Assembly (NCBI RefSeq): GCF_000471905.2
Contig: NW_006498137.1
Span: 1,130,484 to 1,194,483, forward strand
From: Amborella trichopoda
Lineage: Eukaryota; Streptophyta; Magnoliopsida; Amborellales; Amborellaceae
DNA length: 64,000 nt
Direction: 5' to 3'
The notes under the pieces: generated by a model
The model's input: the letters and a program-made list of their open reading frames with translations, nothing else
The model's database searches: none
Told to the model about the DNA's origin: nothing
Part shown: in pieces, positions 36,226 through 46,745 of the stretch
Position numbering within the stretch: the stretch's first letter is position 1
How the letters are laid out: every line of letters starts with the position of its first letter
Made by a program: the position numbers and the translations under genes

Positions 36226-36755
36226 ACGTTTCAGAAAACACGACCAAAATAAAAAAGACGCGAACCTCATGGAGCTAGACTATATTCTTAGTCAAATGGG
36301 CAAGATTACCATCTTATGAAATGATGAATGGTGATTCACAAGAAAGGGATATGACTTCAGTGGTGGGTCCTGTGCTCTTCCTGTATCGCCATCTATTAGG
36401 GAGGTCCAAGTGGTGGGTCCATGTCTCTCTTTACCATCGTCCATTACGTTGAACAGTGATGACGAAAGTGACTATGGCTTGCTGTAGTCCCATGGGTTAT
36501 AATATATTTACTCCTATCCAGATTATTGTTAACTGTATCATTAATTACGTAGTGGAGCTCACAAGAAAAGAAAAATAATTATTTGGAGTTTGAGATCTCT
36601 GCTAGAGAAACCTAAGAGATTTAACAGTTCTATGTAATTATTGTGACTTTTACCCATCAAGAAAACATAAAGGGAGAAAGGGAGCTGAATTTGGTGTGAG
36701 ATAACTTGATATTGTAATATGCAAAAATAGTGTCTAGATTGTGTATTTTATTTAT
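36226..36755 (+). other. 3' region of the BRCT gene
   Basis: It follows the stop codon at 36223-36225. AAATAAA-like words near 36248 could serve as a polyadenylation signal. A short direct repeat of AGTGGTGGGTCC lies at 36358-36370 and 36409-36421. Confidence 0.4.
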
Positions 36756-37147
36756 GGGAAAAGCTTACATAGAGCCGAGGCTCTAAACAATCAAATTAGA
36801 GTCTATCTCAAAAATTTCACTAGAAGACGTTGTTTTGATTCCCAAATATCCTCAAATTGATCATCTCGACATCACGATGCATGGACATGAGAAAAAAAAT
36901 GGATTTCAATTTTTGGAAATAGTGTATTTTGTAACGCATTTTTTGACCGTCAATTCCAAGAATTTCAAGTTTTCATAGATCTGTCGATCTACACTACTTT
37001 TGAAGTTTTAAAATTTATAAATAAAGATGAAAATATATTTCAAGGCTTGCACAAAGATTTCCAATATTAAAACCACATTTCTCGACACTATTTGAAGGTA
37101 GGCTCTAATTTGATTGTTTAGAGCCTAGGCTCTATACAAACCGCACC
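36756..37147 (-). mobile_element. MITE family 1b copy with 9-bp target duplication
   Basis: It runs from GGGAAAAGCTTACATAGAG to CTCTATACAAACCGCACC. It is flanked by TTTATTTAT (36747-36755) and TTTATCTAT (37148-37156), 8 of 9 identical. The arms share GAGGCTCTAAACAATC and its inverse. It lies about 530 bp downstream of the BRCT stop. Confidence 0.85.
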
Positions 37148-38459
37148 TTTATCTATTGGTTGTTTTACAGCTTGTGAGTCACAATGGATTAAATATAACT
37201 TTATCTGCTTCTCATTGAATGTAGCCATTGATATAGTTAAGCCACAATGATTGAGTTCAGATACATCTTACTTCTATTTATCAAAAAAGAATGGCCTGAG
37301 TTGTCATGCAACATAGTTCAACAGCTACACCCATTTATAACAAATTGCTTCAGAGGTAAAGCATTGTTTCAGTGAAATGTAACAAATACAGTGATTTTTT
37401 ATCAGATATTCCTTCAGTTGCAGGGTGACTCCTGACCATTTTAACATCCTTGGTATTTTTTCAAAATGTAGAGGTACCACGGATGTCATTATCTGGGGTT
37501 CCTTGCAATCCCTTTGCTCACTGTTCACATATGGATGCCCTGCTAATTCTATTACTCAGACTGAAAACTGGGATTCAAGAGAATGAGCTTTCTAACTAAG
37601 AACCGTTGATTCTTGGAAGCTATATACAGGGGAGTGAACTTCACAAGAGTGTACTGCTTGCGGGTAACGTTATGATCCATCTCAATGTATGGTATGTATG
37701 CTCAAGCAATACCAATTAAATTCCTCTAATACTAATCCCATTGAACTCGGTCCTTACAAAATGCCCCTGAACTCAAACCCCACCTCACAATGGCATGAAA
37801 GAAATCAGTCTCAAAAAATTTCCATGATCTTCATGTTGCAGATTTCGAAGGCGGAGTCAACGTCTCAGCATCACCTATTTTACTATAAAGAGACCATAAG
37901 GATGGTCCAGAATCTTTCATATTGATCTTAGAAACTTATAGTGGATGATGTGATCATCGTTCTCCTCTCCACGTCACAAGAAATATGATAGCTGGATCTC
38001 TGATGCCACAAATGACGGATGGGCCAATCAGCCCAAGGTCAAAAGCTCAGCATAACTTCAATGCCCAAACCATTTCTTGAGTCTCAGGTACACATCCAAT
38101 GCTAGTAACTGGTCAGAGCATGATAGAAGGATGTAAATGGAAAACTTACTTAAGACTGTTCCCAGTTCTACTCTTGGGCTAGAAAGATCTTCCCAAGTTT
38201 CCAACAACCAATAAAGCAACAAACTTGTAATATTTAGGTTCCCCAAACTTGAGGAACCAAGAATTTGAACTACACACTCCTTCTTAAATTAACAGTTGGA
38301 GACTTGCCTTAAATTGAAGGCCAGCCTCGTAAGCCTCCACCAATACCCCGTGTGACAATGTGATCACTACTCTTAATGCTTTTTGCCATGACCAAAGTTT
38401 AAATGTTTTTCTGTTTTTTGGAATATGTTGAATGTTGCATTAAGAAAAAGAGTAAACAA
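37148..38459. other. Intergenic sequence, no gene seen
   Basis: Balanced composition with only short frames in all six readings. No recognisable protein similarity or repeat ends. Confidence 0.35.
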
Positions 38460-39240
38460 AGTACAAGAATTTAGGCAGACCACATACACGGTGCTCTATA
38501 CAAAACCCTAAAAAGGGGCTAAAATAATGCTCAACATCCAGAATGTAAACAAGAAGTCTCATAGTAACAAAGCAGAAGAGGAGAAAAAGAACTCACATGC
38601 CAAGGGAAATAAGAGCCAAATAACCTATCTGTACACTAGACCACTAAAACTTCACTACAATCCCATGCTGAAACCAATCACCCCCAACTGACCTTCCATC
38701 CAACTCTACTATTAAATACAAATCCTACAGAGGGCCCGGATGTCCCTTCCAAACTCATCGCATTGTATGTTTCTCCAATATCCTCAAGTGAAACAGCTTA
38801 ATTTTCTCCCAAAATCTTCAATATCATTTTCCCAAAAACACTTATGTCCCTTATTTAATCTTCCAATCACCAAATTATGTTGCCTCTTCGGTGCACATAT
38901 TTTCACCCATTTCACTTGTGGAATTTTCCTTTCACACCGCTAGCTTCTAAAGTAACTCACTCTGCATGCTTTCAAACTTCCTGGCAACACTTGTAGGCAA
39001 CTGATACAAGGGCATGGACTATGTAACAGGTAGTCTAGAGTGGGCTTGAAAAACATAATCTTTCCAGCAAAAGCTGGTAAGCTCTTTTCATTTTGCTATT
39101 GGATCCCACAAGCTTTTATTAAGCTTATCGATACAGAGAGCAAGATTCAACAATGATCCCACCCCACAGAGCAACTTGCTAGCCATCTCTTACAACCATC
39201 TGTGCCCCATTCTTTTTAGACCATTGTAGCTTGTAAACTA
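38460..39240 (-). mobile_element. LINE reverse-transcriptase fragment (decayed)
   Basis: On the minus strand, about 39010-38780 reads SVARKFESMQSELL, a stop, then ERKIPQVKWVKICAPKR, a degenerate VIGRLN and a continuing frame. This corresponds to the LINE RT C-terminal stretch VAxKxExxQxxFLW...KxxWVKWxxxCxPKxxGGLGI. Stops and a frame change show it is dead. It ends about 25 bp beyond the PPR gene's stop codon. Confidence 0.6.
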
Positions 39241-39263
39241 GATGTCCCTTTAGAGTGGCACTC

Positions 39264-41255
39264 CTACTCCAAGTGCGCCAACAGTCCAAGTGATTTTGAT
39301 TTGAAATTTTCAACCTTTATGCTCTTGTGCTCCTCTTGAATGAAGCTCCTAAGTCTTGAATCGAGTCCCTTCAAGAGGGACTTGATCTCAGTTATTCTTG
39401 GATGTGACCTATCCCCTGCCACAAATTCATGGATCTCGCTCTCAATCTCAATCCAGCTACACCCTGCTTCTTTCCTGATTCCTTGACAATTCATCTTCTT
39501 CCTCATAGCCACTGCATCATCCCATCGTCCACGCATAACAAAGATCTTCGACAGCAATACATAAGAGGCTGAGCACTCTGGCTCCAATTCGAAAAGATGT
39601 TGAGCTGCTATCTCTCCAAACATGTCATCACCTTGCATTGCACAAGCTCCAAGAAGAGCACCCCAAACTGAAGCCCCTATCTCACCATGTATGGTCGCAA
39701 CCATCTCCAAAGCCTCGTCTAGCTTTCCTGCTCGACCCAATAGATCAACCATACAACAATAATGCTCATTACCTGGTGTCAAGCCATAGGCCTCTTTCAT
39801 TAAATGGAACAAACCCCTCCCTACTTCTACCAAGCCAGAATGACTACAAGCAGAGAGAAGTAAAATAAATGTAATATGGTCGGGGGCCACATTTTCTCTC
39901 CTCATTTTCGCGAACAAAGTTAAGGCTTTGTTGCCGTGACCATGCTTGCCATATGCTCCAATCATAGTATTCCAGGTCACTATGTTCCTCTCACGCATGC
40001 GATTAAATATGATCCAGGCTTTTTCGACACTCCCGCACTTTGCATACACATCAATCATGATAGTTTGAATGACCAAATTGCCTCCGAACCCACCTACAAA
40101 GACTTGGGTGTGGAGTTGATCTGCCAAGTGCACTGAACCTAGGTTCACACACGTATTGAGTATACCTACAAATGTGGACTCATTTGGTCTCAAACCCCAA
40201 TAGCCCATCTCTTTGAACAATCCTATAGCACTTGATTCATGCCTAAGCTTTCCATAAACTGATATCATACAATTAAATGCTACTATGTCTCTTTCTCGCA
40301 TTGTGTCGAAGGCTCTTTGAGCTTCTCTTAAGAGCTCAAATTTGGCATAAAAATTCACAAGAGAGCTGCCCACATAACAATCTAGACCTTTACCCCTCTT
40401 TATGACAAATGCATGGAGCTGCCTCCCCTTTTCCATAGACACAAATCTTATCATATTTGTAACTGTATGGGAGGTGGGTTCAACGCCTTGCAATTGCATC
40501 TCCACCATGAGCTCCCAAGCTTCATTCACATAAGCTCTCTCTGCATAACATGCTATCATCACAGTCCATGACACTCTATCTCTCTCCAAAATGTCATCAA
40601 AAATTCTTCGAGACTGTGATAACGACCCGCATTTCCCATAGAAAACAACTAATGCACTATTCACAAAAGCATCATAATTTGCAGCCATTTTTATCACATA
40701 TCCATGAATCTGAAGGCCATAATTTAAATCTTTGATAGCTACACAGGCCATTAAAACAGGCGCTAGAGAGAAGCTATTGGCTTCTATGCCATAGGCCAAC
40801 ATGTTGGAGAATAGGTGAAGCGCCTCGAGCTTGCATCCATGTCGAGCTAGTCCACTGATTAGTATAGAACATACTCTAGAATCCTTATCAGCCAGTTCAT
40901 CAAACAATTTGTGTGCATAAGATAGGAAACCCATTTTACAATAGAAAAAGAGGAGCTTTTCTAAAAGATTTCTACTTGGAGTCAAGAGAATTTTGATTAT
41001 TTGAGCATGAGTTGCCTTTCCCTGATTGTACAGGCCTTTTGACGTGCATAGTCGCAGAGAAGAAGCGAGGCCCATAGCATCTGTTACTGAAAGAGGCCAT
41101 TTCAAAGCTTGGGATTTGTCAGGTGGTGCTTTAATGGGGTATTTCGTGAATAGAGAGAAATTTGGGTGAATTTTAAAATTAGGGTTTTTGGGTTGGTGGT
41201 TCTTGGGGTTGCAGGTGTGATTGAACAAAGGTGGTGAAGGTGCACAAAGGTTCAT
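39264..41255 (-). CDS. Pentatricopeptide repeat protein, PLS class, E subgroup
   Basis: A single exon of 663 codons read from the ATG at 41255. The frame is open another 44 codons upstream, but only from a GTG. The N-terminus (MNLCAPSPPLFNHTCNPK...) is Ser/Pro/Asn-rich and basic, consistent with a plastid or mitochondrial transit peptide. PPR motifs fill about residues 75-530. Landmarks: YCKMGFLSYAHKLFDE, VVFYGKCGSLSQSRRIFDD, LVNFYAKFELLREAQRAFD, IDVYAKCGSVEKAWIIFNRM, NIVTWNTMIGAYGKHGHGNK, MVDLLGRAGKLDEALEM. The E1/E2 region follows (SVWGALLGACAMQGDD, LELEPE-type FELEPECSASYVLLS, CSWIEIESEIHEFVAGD, then RSHP). No DYW deaminase follows: the protein ends about 45 residues later. Such proteins bind organellar RNA and usually guide C-to-U editing with a separate DYW partner. 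The individual orthologue is not identified. It is divergent with the TMEM220-like gene. Confidence 0.95.
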   Translation of the reverse strand: MNLCAPSPPLFNHTCNPKNHQPKNPNFKIHPNFSLFTKYPIKAPPDKSQALKWPLSVTDAMGLASSLRLCTSKGLYNQGKATHAQIIKILLTPSRNLLEKLLFFYCKMGFLSYAHKLFDELADKDSRVCSILISGLARHGCKLEALHLFSNMLAYGIEANSFSLAPVLMACVAIKDLNYGLQIHGYVIKMAANYDAFVNSALVVFYGKCGSLSQSRRIFDDILERDRVSWTVMIACYAERAYVNEAWELMVEMQLQGVEPTSHTVTNMIRFVSMEKGRQLHAFVIKRGKGLDCYVGSSLVNFYAKFELLREAQRAFDTMRERDIVAFNCMISVYGKLRHESSAIGLFKEMGYWGLRPNESTFVGILNTCVNLGSVHLADQLHTQVFVGGFGGNLVIQTIMIDVYAKCGSVEKAWIIFNRMRERNIVTWNTMIGAYGKHGHGNKALTLFAKMRRENVAPDHITFILLLSACSHSGLVEVGRGLFHLMKEAYGLTPGNEHYCCMVDLLGRAGKLDEALEMVATIHGEIGASVWGALLGACAMQGDDMFGEIAAQHLFELEPECSASYVLLSKIFVMRGRWDDAVAMRKKMNCQGIRKEAGCSWIEIESEIHEFVAGDRSHPRITEIKSLLKGLDSRLRSFIQEEHKSIKVENFKSKSLGLLAHLE

Positions 41256-41552
41256 GTCGGCTTGCTGAAAACCATTTTTTCCTTTTAGGCTTTGTGATAT
41301 TTCATGGTTACCAACATCTAATCTCCACCATTTGTCATTTGGATGGATGCTAGATGTCTTGATTGTGACCCATATACCATACACCACTGTTGTTTAATAT
41401 ACTTTCCCTTTCAGAAATTCATCACAAATAATATAAAAGTACATTAAAAATACTTATAAATTTAATAAACAGAGAAAAACCAATTCTTTGATAGTTTGAC
41501 TCTCAACCATTTAGGCGCTCGACCTTACAGTAGAGAAAACCCTAGAAAGAAA
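41256..41552. promoter_or_regulatory. Short shared upstream region between PPR and TMEM220-like genes
   Basis: 297 bp separate the two divergent start codons. It includes the extension of the PPR frame to 41387 and an AT-rich core at about 41400-41475 (AATATAAAAG at 41431-41440 could be TATA-like). It must hold both 5' leaders and at least the core promoters. Confidence 0.5.
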
Positions 41553-44500
41553 ATGGGGATCTCATCAAAGCCTTCTCTTCTCTTTTCTTCTTGCAGTTTG
41601 TTGATGGCTGCCCTGTTTGCTTACTCTGCATCAGTTCAGTTAAATGACCCAGGTAAAATTTGAATTCTAAAACAATAAATAAAAGAAAGGTCCAAACCAG
41701 TGAATTTGTAATGGAAATTGCGTTAAAATTCAGATAATTCTCCGAAATTCATAAGAATTTTGTCTTTAATTAATCCCTTTTAGTTTCATTATGCAGATTG
41801 GTATTTCTGGTTCTCTCTCTACACGTTTGCAACTTTAGTGAATCTCTTGAAAAGTTGCAGAAGAAGCAGAACCAGTGACATTTTGGCGCCTGTGAGTTTA
41901 CTGGGTGCAATTATTTTGTTTGTAAAAGTTGTGGTTGAAGCTTTTGCAGATGATTTGTTAGAGGTTTTCTCTTTGGACATGGAGAAAAAGGTAGTGAGAG
42001 AAAAGCTGGGAAGTGGGTTCGTGATTGTCTCCATGTTTCTTCATGTGAATGCCTCTTGTAAGCCAGTAAAAAACAAGAGAGAGAAAGTGGGAAGATCCAT
42101 TGATCTTGGTAAGCTTTCTTATGTTTCCTTTTTTGAAAAGTTTGAACTTTTCATCTAAACAAGATTGAGAGAGTAAGAAAATGTATTTGTACACCTCTTG
42201 GGGAAATTATCGCTATGTTAACACCGCTTGGCATAATTAAGGTGCTAATTTCATTATTTAAATGTTGGGGAAATTATTGATGCCCCTAATCTGTACTTTC
42301 TTGGTATGTTCCCTCGAACATTGATATAAGACACTATTAACCGTAACATTATTTTTTATGCAACTACCTCTCAATTAAAAAAATACTTTTCTAAGCCAAA
42401 ATACTCTCATTTGACCCATGTTTCTAAAATATAACACCCAACATGCGTCATTCCAGTATAGAAATACGTGACCAATCCAACTCAAAATGTGTGGAATGGA
42501 CGTTTGACAAAAAGTGTTAGTTCGACACAGTTTGTGTTGGGCTACCTTTTTACATTACAAATATTGTCGGTCCAATACAAAATATGTTGGACCGGCTTAT
42601 ATTTAAATTTTACCGGCCTAACATATGGTACAACACAAAATGAGCTGTACCGCATATGTTGCGCCAATTCAACAAATTATTCTCATTGGCTTAGGGAGAG
42701 TGGGAAGCATATGACCTAAAAAAATAGTATTTTTGTCTAAACCAAGTCAATTTAAAGATGGTATTTTTGTCTAAACCAAGTCAATTTTTTTACTTAGCGG
42801 GGGTTAAAAAAAAGAAAAAGGTGTCAGGATTTATAGTGTACTACAAATCGGGGGTGTTTATATTTTTTTTCCTAAATATTAGGGTGATTATTTTAACCTT
42901 TATTTCAATACCTACCAAAAAAAATTCAAAATTAATCTACTCAAGATTGAGAACCCCAGGAAAAAAAAATGGTATGTTGATCATCTGACCCTGGCCTATA
43001 CCTCTTATTACGGTTTTCCAGGAATATGTATTTTCTTACTTAAATCTTTTTAAAAGAGAAATTTACAGAAATATCTCTTTAAATTAATGTTAATAAAAAA
43101 ATCTCCCTGAGAACTTGAGTACTAGGTTGATTCCTTTTTTCTTCTTCTTCTTCTTTTTTTCCTCCCTATTTGCCGTTACTTTAGATTTTTAAAATCTTAA
43201 AGTCTTTCTAGGTTGTTGGACATAGAGAAAATTTCATATTTTTACAATCCGAAGTTTTGAGAACTTTGGATTTTCAAACTTAGAGGCTTGCTAGATGCAT
43301 AGAAAACTTAAGATTTTTACAATATGAAGTTTAGAAAACTTAGGATGTTTAAGATCCTAAATATTTTTAACCCTTATAAGCACCCGAGAAGAGGTCCAAC
43401 TATTTTATTACAAATGCTAAACATCAGACCTTCAAGTTAGGGCGTTAGGGCAATGTTATAATTTAAAAAAAAAAGCAAAAAAATTGGGTATGAATGTAAT
43501 AAGGTAAAGAATTAGGGTTTTTTTAATAACAAAATTTTGGGAGGACATATGTATAAATTACTTCTCAGAAATTTATGGAAATATCTCTTTAAACTTTCGT
43601 TAATAAAAAATCCCTTGAAAAATTGAATGTCATGTGTATACCCTGTTTTTTTTCTCCCCCAAACTGCTCCCACGCCAAATTTTCAAAATTTCATTTTTTT
43701 TTTTTTGACAATGTAAATTGGAAGTTCTTCTTGGCTTGCTGGACGCATAGAAAACTTCATATTTTTCCCAAGTTCTTTCTAGAAGTTTTCTTTGGTCTCC
43801 TGCAAGCTTGAGCCCTTCGATGCAGAAAGAACTTCAGATTTTCACAATTCAAAGTTTGGAGAACTTCAGATTTTTAAGATCCGAAGTATAAGGTCTAAGT
43901 CTTCTAATACAAATGTTAAATTCGAGACCTTTAAGATCTAAAATAGAGGCAACATGGTTATTTTAAAAAAAAAAAAATACAAAAATTTGGGTATGCATGT
44001 ATTTTTCAAATGTGGAGCCAATGAAGGATATGTTTGGGTTTACTTTTTCCAAAATGGAAAAAAGAAATGGTATATAAATGGCACGAGAAAACAATGGTTT
44101 TACAAACCCTCCCCACGCTTATTTAGGTTTAGGAACACAATTTTCTTTTTTCCTTTGATATTTGCCCATTTGTTCAAGGTTAACAGCATAAAACTTAGTT
44201 ATTTGTCATTTAGAAATCCTTGTTTCAATTTTTCTATTATAAACCCTTGTTTTGAGTAGGTAAGTAAGAACAATTAGGGTTGTTATCATCATTTCTCTCA
44301 AATCAAGTAGTCTGATTAAAATAATAGTTGTGCGCCCCTAGCAGGACTAGCAACAATTACCTCACTTTTTTGTTTTTTTTTTCCTTGTGTATCTTTAATT
44401 TATTTTAGTGACCTTGGATAGGTAAAGGTATTTATGTTATTTGGCCCGACCTTTTTAAGTTGGGCCAAATTATGAAAGTATCTGTGCTTCTTCGTGGTTT

Positions 44501-44871
44501 TTAATTTCGAACGCTGGCAATTTGGTCATTGTTTTGAAGAGTATTTTAGTGATATGAAACTTGAAAAGTAATTGTTATCATACCAAATGTGATGATTTGA
44601 CGACTTTAATGATTTTTTAAGGTAATTTAGCCATTTTAAAGATACTACGCATTTTTTTTTCCCTTGGATTATCAGGTTTATTAACTAATTTGTGGTTTTA
44701 TAACTGACTTCTTTTCTTGTTCAAGGCATCTATTCATTCAATTTAACTGCCCAAAAAATCTATTCATTTAATTTACTCTTTACTTGTTTTTGTTCATCAG
44801 GGATGCTCTTACTGGTGGTCATAAGCTACGGGCTCTCCTTGGGGTTCTTCTTGTTGGTGAAAGAGATTTGA
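41553..44871 (+). CDS. TMEM220-like small membrane protein, three exons
   Basis: Exons 41553-41652, 41797-42108 and 44801-44871 give 483 nt (160 aa) with matching phases and GT-AG junctions. The protein begins MGISSKPSLLFSSC and has hydrophobic segments at about 10-30 (SLLMAALFAYSASV), 36-51, 62-80 (LAPVSLLGAIILFVKVVVE), 98-112 and 138-157 (MLLLVVISYGLSLGFFLLV). QLNDPDWYFWF just after the first helix is the signature of the TMEM220 family. The molecular role of that family is unknown; an integral membrane location is the only safe inference. The basic loop SCKPVKNKREKVGRS precedes the last helix. The second intron is 2.7 kb and holds a decayed duplication. Confidence 0.88.
42720..42790. repeat. 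Short tandem duplication in the TMEM220-like gene's intron
   Basis: GTATTTTTGTCTAAACCAAG occurs twice with a period of about 37 bp. Confidence 0.8.
43055..44080. repeat. Decayed ~510-bp tandem duplication in intron 2 of the TMEM220-like gene
   Basis: Both halves open with GAAATATCTCTTTAAA and TTAATAAAAAAT words (43068 and 43573). They continue with GCTTGCTRGAYGCATAGAAA and GAACTT-AGATTTTT blocks and end in A-rich tracts followed by TTGGGTATG(A/C)ATGTA. Divergence is substantial. Confidence 0.6.
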
Positions 44872-45174
44872 ATTGATCCTTAAAAACGATTAAAATCCTT
44901 GTGTTATGGAGTTTTCATATTTTCTAGTCAAGTGAAAAATCCTTTCAAAATTTCATAATGTCTTACCAATTAAGTGATTATGTGTTTGCGTGTGTTAAAT
45001 TCTCAAGCTTAAGGTTCCAATATCACTGTAAGGATTTTAAAGTAACAATCTTTGAAGTGATATTTAATGATCTCCATTTCTTGATTGGGTTGGTTTTGAC
45101 GGGTGTTATATTAAAGGCATATATAAATCTGAAACCCGAGCTGGCACATAGAAAATAATAAAAAATAAAGAAAT
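44872..45174 (+). other. 3' region of the TMEM220-like gene
   Basis: It follows the stop at 44871. AAATAATAAAAAATAAAG near 45150-45170 could contain a polyadenylation signal. No other feature is seen. Confidence 0.35.
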
Positions 45175-46160
45175 TCATCTGGGTGGCTTCGAATAAAAGT
45201 ATGCGCTTCCAAGGAGGAAAGTATGGGTATTAAGATGCTAAAAATGATGAATAGTGCGTTGCTAACTAAATGGTGGTGAAGATGTATGAATGAGGATGGA
45301 CAATTATCAAACTATATTGGAGGAGAAATATGGAAGGGATAAAGAACATAATTTAGTTGCCAAAGGAGTTAGTAGGAAAGGAAATTTGCCTATTTGGAGA
45401 GGAACAATAGCTTATAGAGAACTGTTTTTAAGGAATATGCAAATGGAAAAGTTTATATAGAGCGGAGGCTTTAAGCAATCAAATTTGAGCCTACATAAAA
45501 AATTTCACTAGAAGAGGTTGTTTTGATTCTCAAATATTTCAAATTGATCATCTCGAGATCAAGATGCATGGACATGAGAAAAAAATGGATTTCAAGTTTT
45601 GGAAATAGTGTATTTTGTAATGCAATTTTGGACCGTCAATTTTCAAGATTTTCATCAATCTATCGATCGTCACTATTTTTAAAGCTTTAAATTTTATAAA
45701 TAAATATAAAGATATATTTTAAGGCTATCACAAAGATTTCCAGTAATGAAACCACATTTCTCGATACTATTTGAAGGTAGGGTCTAATTTGATTGTTTAG
45801 AGCCCAGACTCTATACAAACCGCACCCATATGCAAATGGTGGTTGATTATGGAGAGAGAACAATATTTTGGCATGTAGGGGATAGGCCTTTAAGGATACA
45901 ATTGTCTGATTTCTTTGATAAAGATCAAAGGGTTAAGATGCAGGAGGTGGCAATGGGTAGGGGCTGGGGTATGCATTGGAAAATAATTTGTAGATATAAT
46001 AGGTTGACAGATGGAGTTAGTCATCAGTCTGTGAATTGTATTTATTAGTAAGGATAAGGTAATTTGGGACCAAATATGAATGGTGAGTTCTCGGTTAGGT
46101 CTGATTACGCATTGTTGTTTAATATATACATAGATGGTGGGAACAATCATCATCTTCAAA
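45175..46160 (+). mobile_element. LINE remnant interrupted by a MITE
   Basis: Before the MITE, about 45215-45300 reads GGKYGIKMLKMMNSALLTKW and then WWRCMNEDGQL, the GGLGIxxLxxMNxALLxKWxWRF region of LINE reverse transcriptases. After the MITE, GERTIFWHVGDRPLRIQLSD and, at about 46060, GEFSVRSDYALLFN represent the stretch leading to the zinc-binding domain. Internal stops mark decay. Confidence 0.75.
45445..45827 (-). mobile_element. MITE family 1b copy nested in a LINE, exact 10-bp target duplication
   Basis: It runs from GGAAAAGTTTATATAGAGC to CTCTATACAAACCGCACCC. ATATGCAAAT flanks it exactly at 45435-45444 and 45828-45837. Removing 383 bp plus one flank copy joins the LINE frame without a break (LFLRNMQM-VVDYGERT). 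Confidence 0.92.
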
Positions 46161-46745
46161 GTCTTTTATCAACTATTGGGGTCAGTACACAAATTCTGGT
46201 TTGCTATTCTCCTCTATTAAGGGTTATACCTTTAGTGAAGGCTACGTCTCTATATATTTTTTCATTATTGCCAATCATACCCTTTTGAGTCTATCTTTTG
46301 CCCTTCTTGAGCCAAGAGTTTGGTCATTTACTATATGTATCTAAAATTCCCACGTTGAGACCTTAAAAGTCCTATATGACAATAAAATTCTCAAATTTGG
46401 CCTGTCAAGGTCCAAAGTCCATTTACATCGGATCTTCAATGTGTTGGATTGGTGATATCCAAAATCACTTACATAAAGAAATTTTATATTATATGTGATT
46501 AAGATTGATATTGATAAGTTTCATAAAAGAAATAGAGATAAAAAAAAAATGAGGACTTTCGGATATATCTCTTGGTTTTGAGATATATGTAACATTTATA
46601 AGAAGTTTTTTATTTAGGTAGGTTCCTAATCTTATATATATAAGATGAAAGAGTACAGAATTTATGTGCCCTATTTGGGTCACCATATGAGAAAGATAAT
46701 TTCCTTTAGAGAGAGAGGCATGGGCCTCCTAAGTCGGAAGTAGTC
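46161..46745. other. Intergenic sequence, no gene seen
   Basis: The LINE similarity fades after about 46160. 46330-46480 has several AGGTCC/GACCTT words. No assignment is possible. Confidence 0.3.

Noticed and set aside
41256..41387. 44-codon N-terminal extension of the PPR frame
   Set aside because: It contains no ATG and would start at GTG; the first ATG at 41255 gives a plausible transit peptide.
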